Origin: Lachnospiraceae bacterium
GTDB lineage: Bacteria; Bacillota; Clostridia; Lachnospirales; Lachnospiraceae
NCBI GenBank assembly: GCA_015057325.1
Contig: SVEQ01000005.1
Location: forward strand, 186,001-250,000
Length of the DNA: 64,000 bases
Direction: 5' to 3'
A program made the position numbers and the translations under genes. The number at the start of each line of letters is the position of its first letter. Position 1 is the first letter of the stretch. Below the pieces are notes generated by a model. That model saw nothing but the letters and a program-made list of their open reading frames with translations, was not told the DNA's origin and did no database searches. Shown one piece after another: positions 34,022-43,847 of the stretch.

Positions 34022-34909
34022 ATGAGTAATTATATTTTATCCTGCTGTTCTACGGCAGACCTTTCAACAGAACATTTCAAAAGACGTGACATTAATTATG
34101 TATGTTTTCACTTCTTTCTGGACGATGTTCCCTATCTTGATGATCTTGGTCAATCCATTGATTTAGCAGAATTTTATCAGAAAATGGAAGATGGAGCTAT
34201 GACAAAAACCTCTCAGGTCAATGTCGAAGAATTCGTAGAATACTTCCGACCATTTCTTGAGCAGGGAAAGGATATCTTCCATGTGACACTTTCGTCAGGA
34301 ATTACCGGAACTTTTAATTCAGCAAACATTGCAAAAGATATGCTCTTAGATGAATTTCCGGAGCGTAAGATATATATTGTAGATTCACTTGCCGCTTCCG
34401 CAGGCTACGGTCTTTTAATGGATGCCATTGCCGACAGGCGCGACGAGGGCTACTCAATAGATGAACTTAATGCTTGGGTTTTGGATAACCGTCTTTTTGA
34501 TAATCATTGGTTTTTCTCTACAACCCTTACTTATTTCATACGAGGCGGTCGTATCTCAAAGGCCGCAGGAACAATTGGAAATATGCTTAACATCTGCCCT
34601 CTTATGAATGTGGATTTTGAAGGAAAGCTTAACGTTCGCGAGAAGGTTCGTTCAAAGCGCAAAGTAATTAAGGCAATTGTTGATAAGATGGAAGCTCTTG
34701 CCAATGACGGTTTGGCATACAACGGTAAATGCTACATAAGCCACGCAGGCTGTATCGAAGATGCCAAAGCGGTAGCGGAACTAATCGAAGAAAGATTTCC
34801 TAACATTGACGGTGGCGTCAAGATATACAATATCGGAACAGTTATCGGCAGCCACACAGGTCCCGGAACCGTAGCACTTTTCTTCTGGGGCAACAAACGA
34901 CTTGATTAA
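34022..34909 (+). CDS. DegV-family fatty-acid-binding protein
   Basis: 295 residues from the ATG at 34022, preceded by GGGGG with 6-nt spacing; the open frame extends upstream without a better site. It has DegV-family landmarks: MTKTSQVNVEEFVEYF, HVTLSSGITGTFNSA, YIVDSLAASAGYG and IRGGRISKAAGTIGN. Family members bind a fatty acid and, in Firmicutes such as Staphylococcus, serve as FakB for fatty-acid kinase FakA. No fakA is nearby. Confidence 0.9.
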   Translation: MSNYILSCCSTADLSTEHFKRRDINYVCFHFFLDDVPYLDDLGQSIDLAEFYQKMEDGAMTKTSQVNVEEFVEYFRPFLEQGKDIFHVTLSSGITGTFNSANIAKDMLLDEFPERKIYIVDSLAASAGYGLLMDAIADRRDEGYSIDELNAWVLDNRLFDNHWFFSTTLTYFIRGGRISKAAGTIGNMLNICPLMNVDFEGKLNVREKVRSKRKVIKAIVDKMEALANDGLAYNGKCYISHAGCIEDAKAVAELIEERFPNIDGGVKIYNIGTVIGSHTGPGTVALFFWGNKRLD

Positions 34910-34925
34910 TATCATCAATACAAAA

Positions 34926-34964
34926 TAAGGCGAGTAACCTTGAAGGTTACCCGCCTTTTATAAT
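34926..34964. terminator. Bidirectional terminator between degV and metK
   Basis: AAGGCGAGTAACC-ttgaa-GGTTACCCGCCTT stem with T/A runs on both strands; serves the two convergent genes. Confidence 0.9.
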
Positions 34965-34966
34965 TT

Positions 34967-36154
34967 TTATAAATAACTCTTTAACTTGTCCACCATGTCA
35001 AGTTTCTCCCAAGGAAGATCAAGGTCAAGACGTCCGAAATGACCGTAAGTTGCTGTCTGCTTGTAAATTGGTCTTCTAAGATCTAACATCTTGATAATTC
35101 CTGCAGGACGAAGATCGAAGTTCTCTCTTACTATCTCAACAAGTTTTCTCTCATCAAGCTTACCTGTTCCAAAAGTATCAACTCTGACAGATGTAGGTCT
35201 TGCAACACCGATTGCATATGAAAGCTGAATCTCACATTTATCGGCAAGGCCTGCTGCAACAATGTTCTTAGCAACGTATCTTGCTGCGTATGCTGCGGAC
35301 CGGTCAACCTTTGTACAATCCTTACCTGAGAATGCTCCACCGCCGTGTCTTGCATATCCACCATAAGTATCAACGATTATCTTTCTACCTGTAAGTCCTG
35401 AATCTCCGTTAGGTCCTCCGATAACGAAACGACCTGTCGGATTGATGAAGAACTTTGTATCGTCATCAACTAATTCTTTTGGAAGAATTACGTCAAATAC
35501 TTCTTTCTTGATATCCTTATGAATCTGCTCCTGAGTTACATCTGCATCATGCTGGGTTGAAAGAACAACTGCCTCAAGACGAATCGGCTTACCACTCTCA
35601 TCATACTCAACCGATACCTGAGTTTTTCCATCCGGTCTAAGATAAGGTAGTGTTCCGTTCTTTCTAACCTCTGTAAGTCTCTTTGAAAGTTTGTGAGCAA
35701 GACTTATAGGATAAGGCATATACTCTTCTGTCTCATTAGTTGCAAATCCGAACATCATACCCTGATCTCCGGCACCGATTGCCTCGATATCCTCGTCACT
35801 CATCTGGTTTTCTTTTGCCTCAAGTGCCTTATCAACACCCATCGCGATATCCGAACTCTGCTCGTCAATTGCAGTTATAACACCGCATGTATCACAATCA
35901 AATCCATAATCCGAATGATCATATCCTATTTCTCTAATAGTATCTCTAACGATTTTCTGAATATCAACATATGCACTTGTTGAAATCTCTCCCATAACAA
36001 GAACAAGACCTGTTGTAATGGATGTTTCACAAGCAACACGGCTGTTAGGATCCTGTCTCATTAACTCATCTAAAACGGCATCTGAAATCTGATCACATAT
36101 CTTATCGGGATGTCCCTCAGTAACAGATTCCGATGTAAACAATAATTTCTCCAT
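34967..36154 (-). CDS. metK: S-adenosylmethionine synthetase
   Basis: 395 residues from the ATG at 36154; the open frame begins two codons earlier with TTG, but GGAAGGAG 7 nt upstream favours the ATG. Family motifs include [21 protein letters not shown], split here as [15 protein letters not shown], then [12 protein letters not shown] and GGGAFSGKD. It makes SAM from methionine and ATP. No SAM riboswitch is visible in the short divergent region upstream. Confidence 0.97.
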   Translation of the reverse strand: MEKLLFTSESVTEGHPDKICDQISDAVLDELMRQDPNSRVACETSITTGLVLVMGEISTSAYVDIQKIVRDTIREIGYDHSDYGFDCDTCGVITAIDEQSSDIAMGVDKALEAKENQMSDEDIEAIGAGDQGMMFGFATNETEEYMPYPISLAHKLSKRLTEVRKNGTLPYLRPDGKTQVSVEYDESGKPIRLEAVVLSTQHDADVTQEQIHKDIKKEVFDVILPKELVDDDTKFFINPTGRFVIGGPNGDSGLTGRKIIVDTYGGYARHGGGAFSGKDCTKVDRSAAYAARYVAKNIVAAGLADKCEIQLSYAIGVARPTSVRVDTFGTGKLDERKLVEIVRENFDLRPAGIIKMLDLRRPIYKQTATYGHFGRLDLDLPWEKLDMVDKLKSYL

Positions 36155-36182
36155 CTCCAAACTCCTTCCAATTTTTGCTTAT

Positions 36183-36247
36183 ATAATACCCCACATAGCA
36201 ATATTGGTCAATAAGCCATTGACTTTATTTGTCTATTTTCATATAAT
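36183..36247. promoter_or_regulatory. Back-to-back promoters for metK (-) and the HD-GYP gene (+)
   Basis: Minus strand: TTGACC (36206-36211), 17 nt, TATTAT (36183-36188). Plus strand: TTGACT (36219-36224), 17 nt, TATAAT (36242-36247). The two -35 boxes are only 7 nt apart, so polymerases may compete. Confidence 0.75.
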
Positions 36248-36292
36248 ATAAATACGATTTTTGTCGAATATGACCAACAGAGAGGAAAAAGT

Positions 36293-37393
36293 ATGGGACT
36301 TAAACTTCTTATGCTTCACAACGTAACCAAGGGAATGAAGATTGCCGAGGACGTATATAAGGGAAGCCAGTTAATAGTTAAGAAGAATAAGGAAGTAACA
36401 CAGGAAGTTTTGGATGTGTTGCATTTTTCTGACATCATATCAGTTACCGTATATGATGGCAAAGATGACGAACCGGCACCCGCACCTGCCAAACCGGAAC
36501 CAGCCAAGTCTTCAGGTCCCTCACATTCGGAACGCTTGCGTCAAACCGAAACATTCAAGAAGTTTGAAGAGGCGTTTCAGGAGACTACCGAGAATTTCAA
36601 AGTTGCTCTTAATGATATCGCAAGAAACCAGGATGCTGTTCCCGTTGATGATTTGTTTGAGTCAGCCAACAACATAATGGAGCACGCGACCAATACATAC
36701 CAGTTGATGGATATCTTAAGTAATATCCGATACTTTGATGATTCGACTTATGCCCACTCGTTAAATGTTGCCCTACTCGCCAACATTTTAGGAAGGTGGC
36801 TTCATTTCGACGAAGAAGAGCTCAAGAAAATTACAGTTGCAGGAATGCTTCATGATATAGGTAAGGTTGTACTTCCAAAGAGTATTATACAAAAACCAAG
36901 TGCACTTACCGAGGAAGAATTCCAGATTGTTAAGAGTCATCCCATGGAGGGCTACAAGATTTTGATGTCCAAGAACGTCGACGAGGAAATGGCCAGCGCA
37001 GCACTTTTCCACCATGAAAAATGTGACGGTTCCGGATATCCCAACGGATTTACAGGCGATCAGATTACAGATATTGCCAAAATAATTGCCATTATCGATG
37101 TATATGAAGCCATGACGGCTGACCGAGTTTATCGAGACGGTATTTGTCCTTTCAAGGTTATTCGTATATTTGAAGACGAAGGTTATGCAAAGTACGATCC
37201 AAAGTACATGCTTCCGTTCCTTAGAGGAATCGCGGATACATACCTTCACAACAACGTACTCTTAAGCGACGGCAGAGAAGGTGAGATAATTCTTACCAAC
37301 ACTACAACGCCATCCAAACCAAGTCTTATAGTCAACGGACAATTCGTTGATTTATCCAAGACACCGGGACTTACAATTGACAAGATATTATAA
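36293..37393 (+). CDS. HD-GYP domain c-di-GMP phosphodiesterase
   Basis: 366 residues. An N-terminal region (1-60) is followed by a Pro/Ala linker (PAPAPAKPEPAK, about 64-75) and a helical segment. The HD-GYP domain (about 145-330) contains HSLNVALLA, MLHDIGKVVLP, SHPMEGYKIL and HHEKCDGSGYPNG, so all metal ligands and the GYP triad are present. It should hydrolyse c-di-GMP. No receiver domain is present, so input may come through the N-terminus. Confidence 0.9.
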   Translation: MGLKLLMLHNVTKGMKIAEDVYKGSQLIVKKNKEVTQEVLDVLHFSDIISVTVYDGKDDEPAPAPAKPEPAKSSGPSHSERLRQTETFKKFEEAFQETTENFKVALNDIARNQDAVPVDDLFESANNIMEHATNTYQLMDILSNIRYFDDSTYAHSLNVALLANILGRWLHFDEEELKKITVAGMLHDIGKVVLPKSIIQKPSALTEEEFQIVKSHPMEGYKILMSKNVDEEMASAALFHHEKCDGSGYPNGFTGDQITDIAKIIAIIDVYEAMTADRVYRDGICPFKVIRIFEDEGYAKYDPKYMLPFLRGIADTYLHNNVLLSDGREGEIILTNTTTPSKPSLIVNGQFVDLSKTPGLTIDKIL

Positions 37394-37394
37394 C

Positions 37395-37422
37395 AAAAAG
37401 TGCAGCCGAAACTGCACTTTTT
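37395..37422. terminator. Bidirectional terminator
   Basis: AAAAAGTGCAG-ccgaaa-CTGCACTTTTT perfect 11-bp stem between the convergent HD-GYP and SPOCS-LysM genes. Confidence 0.9.
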
Positions 37423-37424
37423 CT

Positions 37425-38975
37425 TTACTCTTTAATTATCACAAGTTTATCCCCGACATTTATCAAGTCCGACTCCAAACCGTTAGTTTCCTTAATACGC
37501 TCAACCGTTGTGTAGTACCTCTTTGCAATACTCCACAACGTATCGCCTTCCTTAACTATGTAACACGTAATTCCCGGAAGTTCTTTTTTCTTCTCAAAGT
37601 CAATCGGTTTAACCTCCATGTCGAGCACCGCTTTTGCTTTTTCATTTGCAAATGCGATAACATCAAGTGACACCTCTGCCTTTATCTCAATTTTATCGTC
37701 CGATAATTGCACCGCGGATATCTGATCAATGGAAGGAACTATCATATAAGTTATCTCATCCTCAGCAGCATTTAACTCAATCTCACTTGAGAAAGGAATG
37801 TCAAATGTTGACGAACAAAGTGAACCGTTATCTGCCTTGTTAAGATATGTAACCTGTGCACTGATGATACCCTCAACAAGTATGCCCTTAGGCGTACGAG
37901 ATGTTTCCTCTATCAGTACAGAACCTTCCGTATAGCATATTTGAAGAATTGTCTGGTTCTTTGGCATATCGACATTTTCAGATATACGAAGTTTTGCACA
38001 GTTTCTCATAAGCAGATGCCACAGTGTAAACTCACGCCATTTCGGATTAATCTCTTCCTCGGTGGAATACGCGTCCCTTACAAGAGAAACCTCCTCTTCA
38101 CCATAGAGTTTCACTTCCATTGTAAGTTCCGCCGTAATATCTATCATTCTGTCCTGACCTTTGTCATTTTGTGTGACCGCGATATGGTACTGATCAAGAT
38201 TTAAGAAACTTGACGGTATCATGTCAGCATCAGATGACGGCTCATCAATTCTTTTCTCAAACGGTACGTCCAACGAAAAATATTGAATCGGCATGCCGTC
38301 TTCCTCTGCATTATAGACAAGGAAAACACTTAATGTTCCACTCACAAGAAGGTAGCCGTCCTCCGCCTTTATCCTTGGATTAACAAGCGCCATGTTCTTC
38401 CATATCACCTGATAAATGTCAGGCTTGTTGGCAGGAATTTCTGCCTGCGTGTCAACTTCTACTCTCTGGTTTTCACGAAGTTTAAGTTTCATCATGGCAA
38501 TTGTTCCCGAAAGCACTTCGGCAGCATTTTCATCTACAAGAGAAGAAATTGCCTCAAATGTTTCCTTCTCCCTTACCTGATAATCAAGTCCGATTAGTGC
38601 CTTAAGACTTAACTTTCGTGAGTGGAGAACTGCAACCGTTATATCATTTAGACTTGCGTGTACCTCTATGTAGTCCGACTCCTTTGTCCCATCCGCATTC
38701 ATATATTCAATGAACGGAACCTTGCCCGTTATGCTGTCAAATGTATTACTCTCCTTGTCGGCACAGTAAAGTATCTGATAATTAAGGCAACCCTTGACCT
38801 GAAAGCGGTCTACCATCGCCTGTATTTCTTCTATAACAACATTTCCTTTGACAAGCACGAGACGCTCGATGTCCAACAGATTTTCCGGCACATTTACTGT
38901 ATCATCAAGTGTAAACTGTACCGTATTTTTCACTTTCCATGTATAATTGTCAATTTCACTTTTTAAAAAATCCAT
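37425..38975 (-). CDS. SPOCS (DUF3794) repeat and LysM domain protein, SipL-like
   Basis: 516 residues from the ATG at 38975, placed after GGAGG. Three SPOCS/DUF3794 repeats (about 20-140, 170-300, 320-450) are followed by a C-terminal LysM domain with YIVKEGDTLWSIAKRYY. This matches SipL, the coat-morphogenetic partner of SpoIVA in Clostridioides. It suggests sporulation capacity or a retained envelope role. It stands alone next to an RDD/SppA pair. Confidence 0.85.
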   Translation of the reverse strand: MDFLKSEIDNYTWKVKNTVQFTLDDTVNVPENLLDIERLVLVKGNVVIEEIQAMVDRFQVKGCLNYQILYCADKESNTFDSITGKVPFIEYMNADGTKESDYIEVHASLNDITVAVLHSRKLSLKALIGLDYQVREKETFEAISSLVDENAAEVLSGTIAMMKLKLRENQRVEVDTQAEIPANKPDIYQVIWKNMALVNPRIKAEDGYLLVSGTLSVFLVYNAEEDGMPIQYFSLDVPFEKRIDEPSSDADMIPSSFLNLDQYHIAVTQNDKGQDRMIDITAELTMEVKLYGEEEVSLVRDAYSTEEEINPKWREFTLWHLLMRNCAKLRISENVDMPKNQTILQICYTEGSVLIEETSRTPKGILVEGIISAQVTYLNKADNGSLCSSTFDIPFSSEIELNAAEDEITYMIVPSIDQISAVQLSDDKIEIKAEVSLDVIAFANEKAKAVLDMEVKPIDFEKKKELPGITCYIVKEGDTLWSIAKRYYTTVERIKETNGLESDLINVGDKLVIIKE

Positions 38976-39039
38976 ACAGCCTCCTATAATTGTCTTTTCT
39001 ATCCACAATTATATGCTGTATGGATTCTAATTATTCCGT

Positions 39040-39600
39040 CTAAATATATTTGTTTTGAGATTCTACTCTGTTCTCGTCCTTTTCATCTTCCATTATAAAT
39101 GCAGATGTTACCGGGACATCACTTGCTACGACAACCTTCTTCTTTTCTATCGGAATCATTTTGTCATACACAACGTAAGTATCGCAGAACATGTCGTGAA
39201 AGCCCTGTTTTTTCTCAGTAACAGCTATAACAAAATATCCGATACAAAGTACTCCCGCAAGGAACCTTCCAATAGTTTCTCTGTATAACACATTTACAAA
39301 AGTCCAATTATCATCTTCTGTAATCACTTTGAGATTTAACAACTTTTTACCAATCGTTGCATGTGCAAAATAGGTCATAAGCACAAAATACGTAACTACC
39401 AAAAGATATCCTACAACATCCAAAAATGAGTAGTTAAAAAGGAAGTTCGCCTTTAAGCCTGTAACTCCAACTCCCGCTGCAATACTAAGCGGAAGTTTGA
39501 CAATACCAGCTATAATCACGGCGATTATACTATCTATGACATACGCCACAAGTCTTACAAAGAAGCCGGCATATGCTCTATTCTCCAAATGGTCTTGCAT
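39040..39600 (-). CDS. RDD-family membrane protein
   Basis: 186 residues from the ATG at 39600. RAYAGFFVRLVAYVIDSIIA carries the Arg and Asp-Asp-like residues of the RDD signature, followed by three or four membrane segments and a YFAHATIGKKLLNLKV loop. Function is generally unclear. It overlaps the end of sppA by about 23 nt, indicating translational coupling. Confidence 0.85.
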   Translation of the reverse strand: MQDHLENRAYAGFFVRLVAYVIDSIIAVIIAGIVKLPLSIAAGVGVTGLKANFLFNYSFLDVVGYLLVVTYFVLMTYFAHATIGKKLLNLKVITEDDNWTFVNVLYRETIGRFLAGVLCIGYFVIAVTEKKQGFHDMFCDTYVVYDKMIPIEKKKVVVASDVPVTSAFIMEDEKDENRVESQNKYI

Positions 39601-40612
39601 AATACATCGGCACCCCACTTCCAAATCTGTCTACCAAATCAACGAGTATCTCCGCCTCTGACTTAGGCTTTAAATCTTTTGCTGAACCAAATAGTTTTGA
39701 AAGATAACTTGCCTCGTCACTTGGTCTGTAGAACTCACTTACTCCTGTTACTTCCTTAATATAAGCATCAAACTCATCGGAAGTCTTGATGCCATCAATA
39801 AGTCCGTTATCAACCGCCTGACTAGCCGTATAGATTCTTCCGTCAGCAAGCTTCTTTACATCCTCAACCGACATATTTCTTGCCTCTGCAACGATTCCCA
39901 CAAACTGCTCATAAGCCTCGTCAACCAATGCCTGATAAATGGCCTTCTGCTCAGCAGTCATAGGCTTGCCTGAACTTCCCATATCCTTGTTCTTTGCGGA
40001 TACAATATTCTGCTCCTTGATACCAAGTTTTTTATAAAGCTCTGACATATCATATCCTGAAATGATAACACCAATTGAACCTGTTGTTGTGTTACGGTTG
40101 GCATACTGCTCATCTGCGGAAGATGCAAGATATACACCACCCGAACAGCACATGCTCTCCATGTATGCATATATAGGTCTGCCGGTCTTTTCCTTGTACT
40201 CCATAAGCTTAAGATAAAGCTCATCTGCCTGATATACAGCTCCACCCGGAGTATCCAAACGAAGTACTATTGCTTTGTTGTTCTTATTGTCGATAAGCTT
40301 ATCAACATATTTCATAAGAAGATCATGATTATAACCGCCACCGGTTTGAGCAAGTCCCTGCGTTCCTGATGACTCCTGAATTGTTCCCTCGATAGGAACA
40401 ATCGCTACAAAATCCTTGTTAGTCGGCATATCGGCAAGCGCGATATCGCTTCCTCCCGACAACTGATCCATAAAAGTTCCGAATTCTGATTTGTTGCTAT
40501 CCTGTTTTTTGGTAATTGATGATGAAAGCGTATTCGTAAGCACGCTTATAACTCCAACAACTACGAAAATTACAGCAGCAACTATAAGTCCGTATGATTG
40601 TTTCTTTGTCAT
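39578..40612 (-). CDS. sppA: Signal peptide peptidase SppA (S49 protease)
   Basis: 344 residues from the ATG at 40612, preceded by AAAGGAG. One N-terminal membrane segment (about 8-30) anchors an extracytoplasmic protease domain. It has LRLDTPGGAVYQADELY, the serine nucleophile in MESMCCSGGVYLASSAD, and the general-base lysine region around NKDMGSSGKPMT. It cleaves remnant signal peptides and membrane fragments. Single-domain, as in Bacillus. Confidence 0.93.
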   Translation of the reverse strand: MTKKQSYGLIVAAVIFVVVGVISVLTNTLSSSITKKQDSNKSEFGTFMDQLSGGSDIALADMPTNKDFVAIVPIEGTIQESSGTQGLAQTGGGYNHDLLMKYVDKLIDNKNNKAIVLRLDTPGGAVYQADELYLKLMEYKEKTGRPIYAYMESMCCSGGVYLASSADEQYANRNTTTGSIGVIISGYDMSELYKKLGIKEQNIVSAKNKDMGSSGKPMTAEQKAIYQALVDEAYEQFVGIVAEARNMSVEDVKKLADGRIYTASQAVDNGLIDGIKTSDEFDAYIKEVTGVSEFYRPSDEASYLSKLFGSAKDLKPKSEAEILVDLVDRFGSGVPMYYARPFGE

Positions 40613-40685
40613 TTTGGTTTTCTCCTTTTGATTTATTGCGGGCATAAATGTTGTAAAACCAACGTAATTTCATTCCCTTCTAATG

Positions 40686-40714
40686 ATTATACACACTTAT
40701 GCACTAAATATAAA
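40686..40714 (-). promoter_or_regulatory. Promoter for sppA
   Basis: Minus-strand TTTATA (40709-40714), 17 nt, then TGTGTATAAT, an extended -10 with TATAAT at 40686-40691. Confidence 0.65.
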
Positions 40715-40850
40715 CATTTTTTTGTGTACTTTTAAGGATAACTTCTTTCACATTAGTACACAAAGATTACACATAAGAAGAATATAGTATGCCCTGTAAG
40801 AACTTTTCATACGGATACATTAAGTTGTATTCGATTCTCCCCCCTCATTT

Positions 40851-40883
40851 AGAGAGTCAAGGATGCATAATCCTTGGCTCTCT
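40851..40883. repeat. Hairpin of unknown role
   Basis: AGAGAG-t-CAAGGAT-gcata-ATCCTTG-g-CTCTCT forms a 13-bp stem with one mismatch. There is no T-run on the minus strand and only TTTG on the plus strand, so it is not a clear terminator. The flanks 40715-40850 hold nothing else evident. Confidence 0.5.
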
Positions 40884-40896
40884 TTGCGTTATATAC

Positions 40897-41042
40897 GTAA
40901 TGCTACAGCCACATATTTCCAGCGCAGACACGTTCTCACTCGGTTATTCACGCAGCGGTACTAAGTTCGCATTACATGCTCACTAAGTGCCGGCGTTCAT
41001 AAACGGTCTGCTTATGGAAAATATGTGGCTGTAGCAATTTAC
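40897..41042 (-). ncRNA. Candidate structured RNA/repeat element, copy 1
   Basis: Two arms of about 28-32 nt (40897-40924 and 41011-41042, core CTACAGCCACATATTT and its complement) enclose an 86-nt core (40925-41010). Read on the minus strand, the core matches copy 2 at 47519-47604 in about 64 of 86 positions with no gap. The arms do not match the other copy's arms. Within the core a 37-nt hairpin and a GNRA-capped hairpin are preserved through paired changes. It lies between a histidine-kinase gene and sppA, in the same direction as both. Class unknown. Confidence 0.6.
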
Positions 41043-41078
41043 AAATATTGCAATGAGAAGTCCATGGATTATATCCTA

Positions 41079-43835
41079 TTACGATAGTGTGGAATCAAGT
41101 TGTTCCGGTTTGATGTACTCAGGGAAGGTAATTACAACCTTAAACAGGTCTCCGTCAAGTTCTATGTCAAAGGTTCCTCCCATGAGTTTTGTAAGGTCCT
41201 TCGCAATCGAAAGACCAAGGCCGCTTCCCTCGGTTGTACGTGAGGAATCTCCTCTTGTAAATCTTTCCATGAGTTCTTCAGCACTTATATTAAGCTGTGC
41301 CTTGGATATGTTCTTCATGGAAAAATGTACAACGTTATCTTCTGCGGAAAGGTCAACGTATATACGTGTTCCTTCCATGGCGTATTTATATGCATTCTGA
41401 AGTATGTTATCAAGCACTCTGAAAAGTCTTCGTCCGTCCGCCATTACCATGACAGGTCCCGCTGCCGCCTTACCATTTAACGAGGTTACTATGTTAAGAT
41501 TCTTCTCGGCAAGTTTCTCTTCACATTCGCCAAGTGCCTGTCTCATTAATTCATCAAAGGATAACGGCATCATTGTAAGTTCAATGTTACCGGATGTCGC
41601 CTTGGCAGCTTCTACCAAATCCTCTGTTAACTGTTTTAATCGGTTTGCCTTCTGGTCAAGAACCTCTATATAATGCTCCGCTTCAGGGGTTGGCATTTTC
41701 TCTGACTTAAGAAGGTTGATATAGTTGATAATCGATGTAAGCGGGGTCTTCAAATCGTGCGACACGTTTGTAATCAACTCTGTCTTCATTCGCTCGTCTT
41801 TAAGCGATTTCTCAACAGCATTTTTAAGACCGTCACTTATATTGTTGATACCATCCTCAAGTTCTTGGAATACCGTATACTTGTTATTAAGAGCAACCTT
41901 TGCATCGAGGTCGCCCTCTGTTATTTTTTCAATTCCTTCTTTGAGTTTTTCTACATCCCTGATAAATCTTTTCGAAGTTAAAATTGTTAATAACCATACT
42001 AATATGAAAAATACTACAAGCACAATCATGCTCTTTAGAATACTTAACTTGCCGGTATACACCACATAGCATGCCCATGCGAGTATAATTACTTGGACTC
42101 CTATATAAACTCTTGTTAAAAATTTGAGTTTGTCCGTAATCTTCTTTCTGTTAAATCTTGCCGCGATTTTATTAATGATTATCATTTTTGAACCAAAGTT
42201 ACCAGCCTTAATTCTTCGCGCAAGACTAAGCGTCATTTCCATAAAGAATATTCCGAACGGAAGTGAAGAAAATACTACAATCACCATGGCCGTAATAATA
42301 TCAAAGCACGTACGGGTTTTGATTGTGCCGTATTGAAGAATAAATATTTCATCGTAACTGCTTTTGTTCAATGCCTTATTTACGATAAAAAATACAAGCA
42401 TTGCACTACCAACAACCGTCACTATATAAACAAACAGCCAAAACTCTGTTGTTGTTTTGTCAAACCATGTAAGTTTTATTTCCCCGCTGTCATCACTTTT
42501 TCCGGTTATTTTAATAAGACGTATCGCCTGAACAACCAGCAAAATCAATAACACTATCGTTCCGATTATAAAGAAGACAATATACTTACCAAACGTGTTA
42601 TATCCCCATATATATGAGACAGTGTCACTCACATCACCAAACTTAATCTTGTTCGGATTAAAACCAAAATACACCACGCTTCCGACTTCCATCATTCCAA
42701 GCCATTCTGAAACAGACGACTCCGACCACAATTCCCCTGATGCAATACGTGTCGTAGGCGCTACCAAATCGTAGCTTCCGTTCTTGATTACATAGGATTC
42801 ATAGTTCTCGTCATACACTATATCCTCCGAGCCTTCGACATTTGAGTAAACAATATCTCCGTTACCACCTCTTATATAATATTTGAAAGCACTGTCATCA
42901 TAAGAGTTGGCTGCCTTTTCATAGTCCATCCCCTGCTTATAACTTTCCACCGAGTCAGTGAATAAAGATACTCTGTTCTGACTCCACAAAAGAGGAAAAA
43001 TGATACTGCTTATTGATGCTGATTCAGTGCTGTATTTAATATTATTCTTTAATTCAGACAAGCTGTAAACATATCTTTCAAAAGGCGTAAAATAATCATC
43101 CCATGTCGAATAATACACATCATTTAACGGATCATATACGGCACAATCTTCACCTTCCATGTTCATATCCGTATTGGTATATTCATAATATTGCTCCTCA
43201 GTTTCAGAATTAACGATTGCAACATTGGTTTTTTCAAGTTGTTTTAAGCGAAGCATCAAACCCTCGGATTTGTATATTATGTATGCTTCCTCCGGAAAAT
43301 TATTGCTTAACCAGCAATTCGTATTTTGCAAACCGTTTTTCTTAAAAATATTGGCAAAAGTTTCGTTATCAAGATACAGATATTTGTTATCATATTCTCT
43401 TGCACTTGTGTTTATAAAGCTTTTTACCGTATCATAGTCGTATATATTTAATTTCTTCTCTTCTTCGTTTGTAACATAAGCATCCAAATCCTCAATATTT
43501 TCGCTTATGTTTCCCTCTGCAATCCTTGCCACATCATATGTACGTGCAACAGAATTGCCAACATCATATACCGTAAGCTCGGTATCATTTTTTCTCATTT
43601 CATGACTGACAACACTGCAAACAAGATTGTCGATTTCCAAACTTAACTTATTTTTATATCTCTCACAACTATACAAATCAAAGTCGTTGCTAACAACACC
43701 TATGCCGTATTCTGCTATGACATATACACATACGCCAAAGAAGAACATAAGCAGCATAAATGTTGTAATGCACAATATTCGTCGGGCAAGCTTGCCCACC
43801 ACACTATAGGAACGAGTCTTTTTTTCCTCTGCCAT
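41079..43835 (-). CDS. Large sensor histidine kinase with extracellular domain
   Basis: 918 residues from the ATG at 43835 (GGTGG upstream). TM1 (about 15-40) is followed by an extracellular region of about 370 residues with no recognised domain, then several membrane segments (about 415-610), a HAMP-like segment (KLKEGIEKITEGDLDAKV), the H-box SHDLKTPLTSIINYINLL, and an HATPase with DNILQNAYKYAMEG and GSGLGLSIAKDL. It phosphorylates the regulator encoded just upstream. The genes are nearly contiguous. The signal is unknown. Confidence 0.9.
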   Translation of the reverse strand: MAEEKKTRSYSVVGKLARRILCITTFMLLMFFFGVCVYVIAEYGIGVVSNDFDLYSCERYKNKLSLEIDNLVCSVVSHEMRKNDTELTVYDVGNSVARTYDVARIAEGNISENIEDLDAYVTNEEEKKLNIYDYDTVKSFINTSAREYDNKYLYLDNETFANIFKKNGLQNTNCWLSNNFPEEAYIIYKSEGLMLRLKQLEKTNVAIVNSETEEQYYEYTNTDMNMEGEDCAVYDPLNDVYYSTWDDYFTPFERYVYSLSELKNNIKYSTESASISSIIFPLLWSQNRVSLFTDSVESYKQGMDYEKAANSYDDSAFKYYIRGGNGDIVYSNVEGSEDIVYDENYESYVIKNGSYDLVAPTTRIASGELWSESSVSEWLGMMEVGSVVYFGFNPNKIKFGDVSDTVSYIWGYNTFGKYIVFFIIGTIVLLILLVVQAIRLIKITGKSDDSGEIKLTWFDKTTTEFWLFVYIVTVVGSAMLVFFIVNKALNKSSYDEIFILQYGTIKTRTCFDIITAMVIVVFSSLPFGIFFMEMTLSLARRIKAGNFGSKMIIINKIAARFNRKKITDKLKFLTRVYIGVQVIILAWACYVVYTGKLSILKSMIVLVVFFILVWLLTILTSKRFIRDVEKLKEGIEKITEGDLDAKVALNNKYTVFQELEDGINNISDGLKNAVEKSLKDERMKTELITNVSHDLKTPLTSIINYINLLKSEKMPTPEAEHYIEVLDQKANRLKQLTEDLVEAAKATSGNIELTMMPLSFDELMRQALGECEEKLAEKNLNIVTSLNGKAAAGPVMVMADGRRLFRVLDNILQNAYKYAMEGTRIYVDLSAEDNVVHFSMKNISKAQLNISAEELMERFTRGDSSRTTEGSGLGLSIAKDLTKLMGGTFDIELDGDLFKVVITFPEYIKPEQLDSTLS

Positions 43836-43847
43836 TTTCAAATCCAC

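Noticed and set aside
36155-36292. SAM riboswitch upstream of metK
   Set aside because: The gap is short, occupied by two promoters, and shows none of the SAM-riboswitch motifs.
40789-40986. Plus-strand frame upstream of structured element 1
   Set aside because: Cuts through a hairpin and half of the element core; no ribosome site and odd composition.
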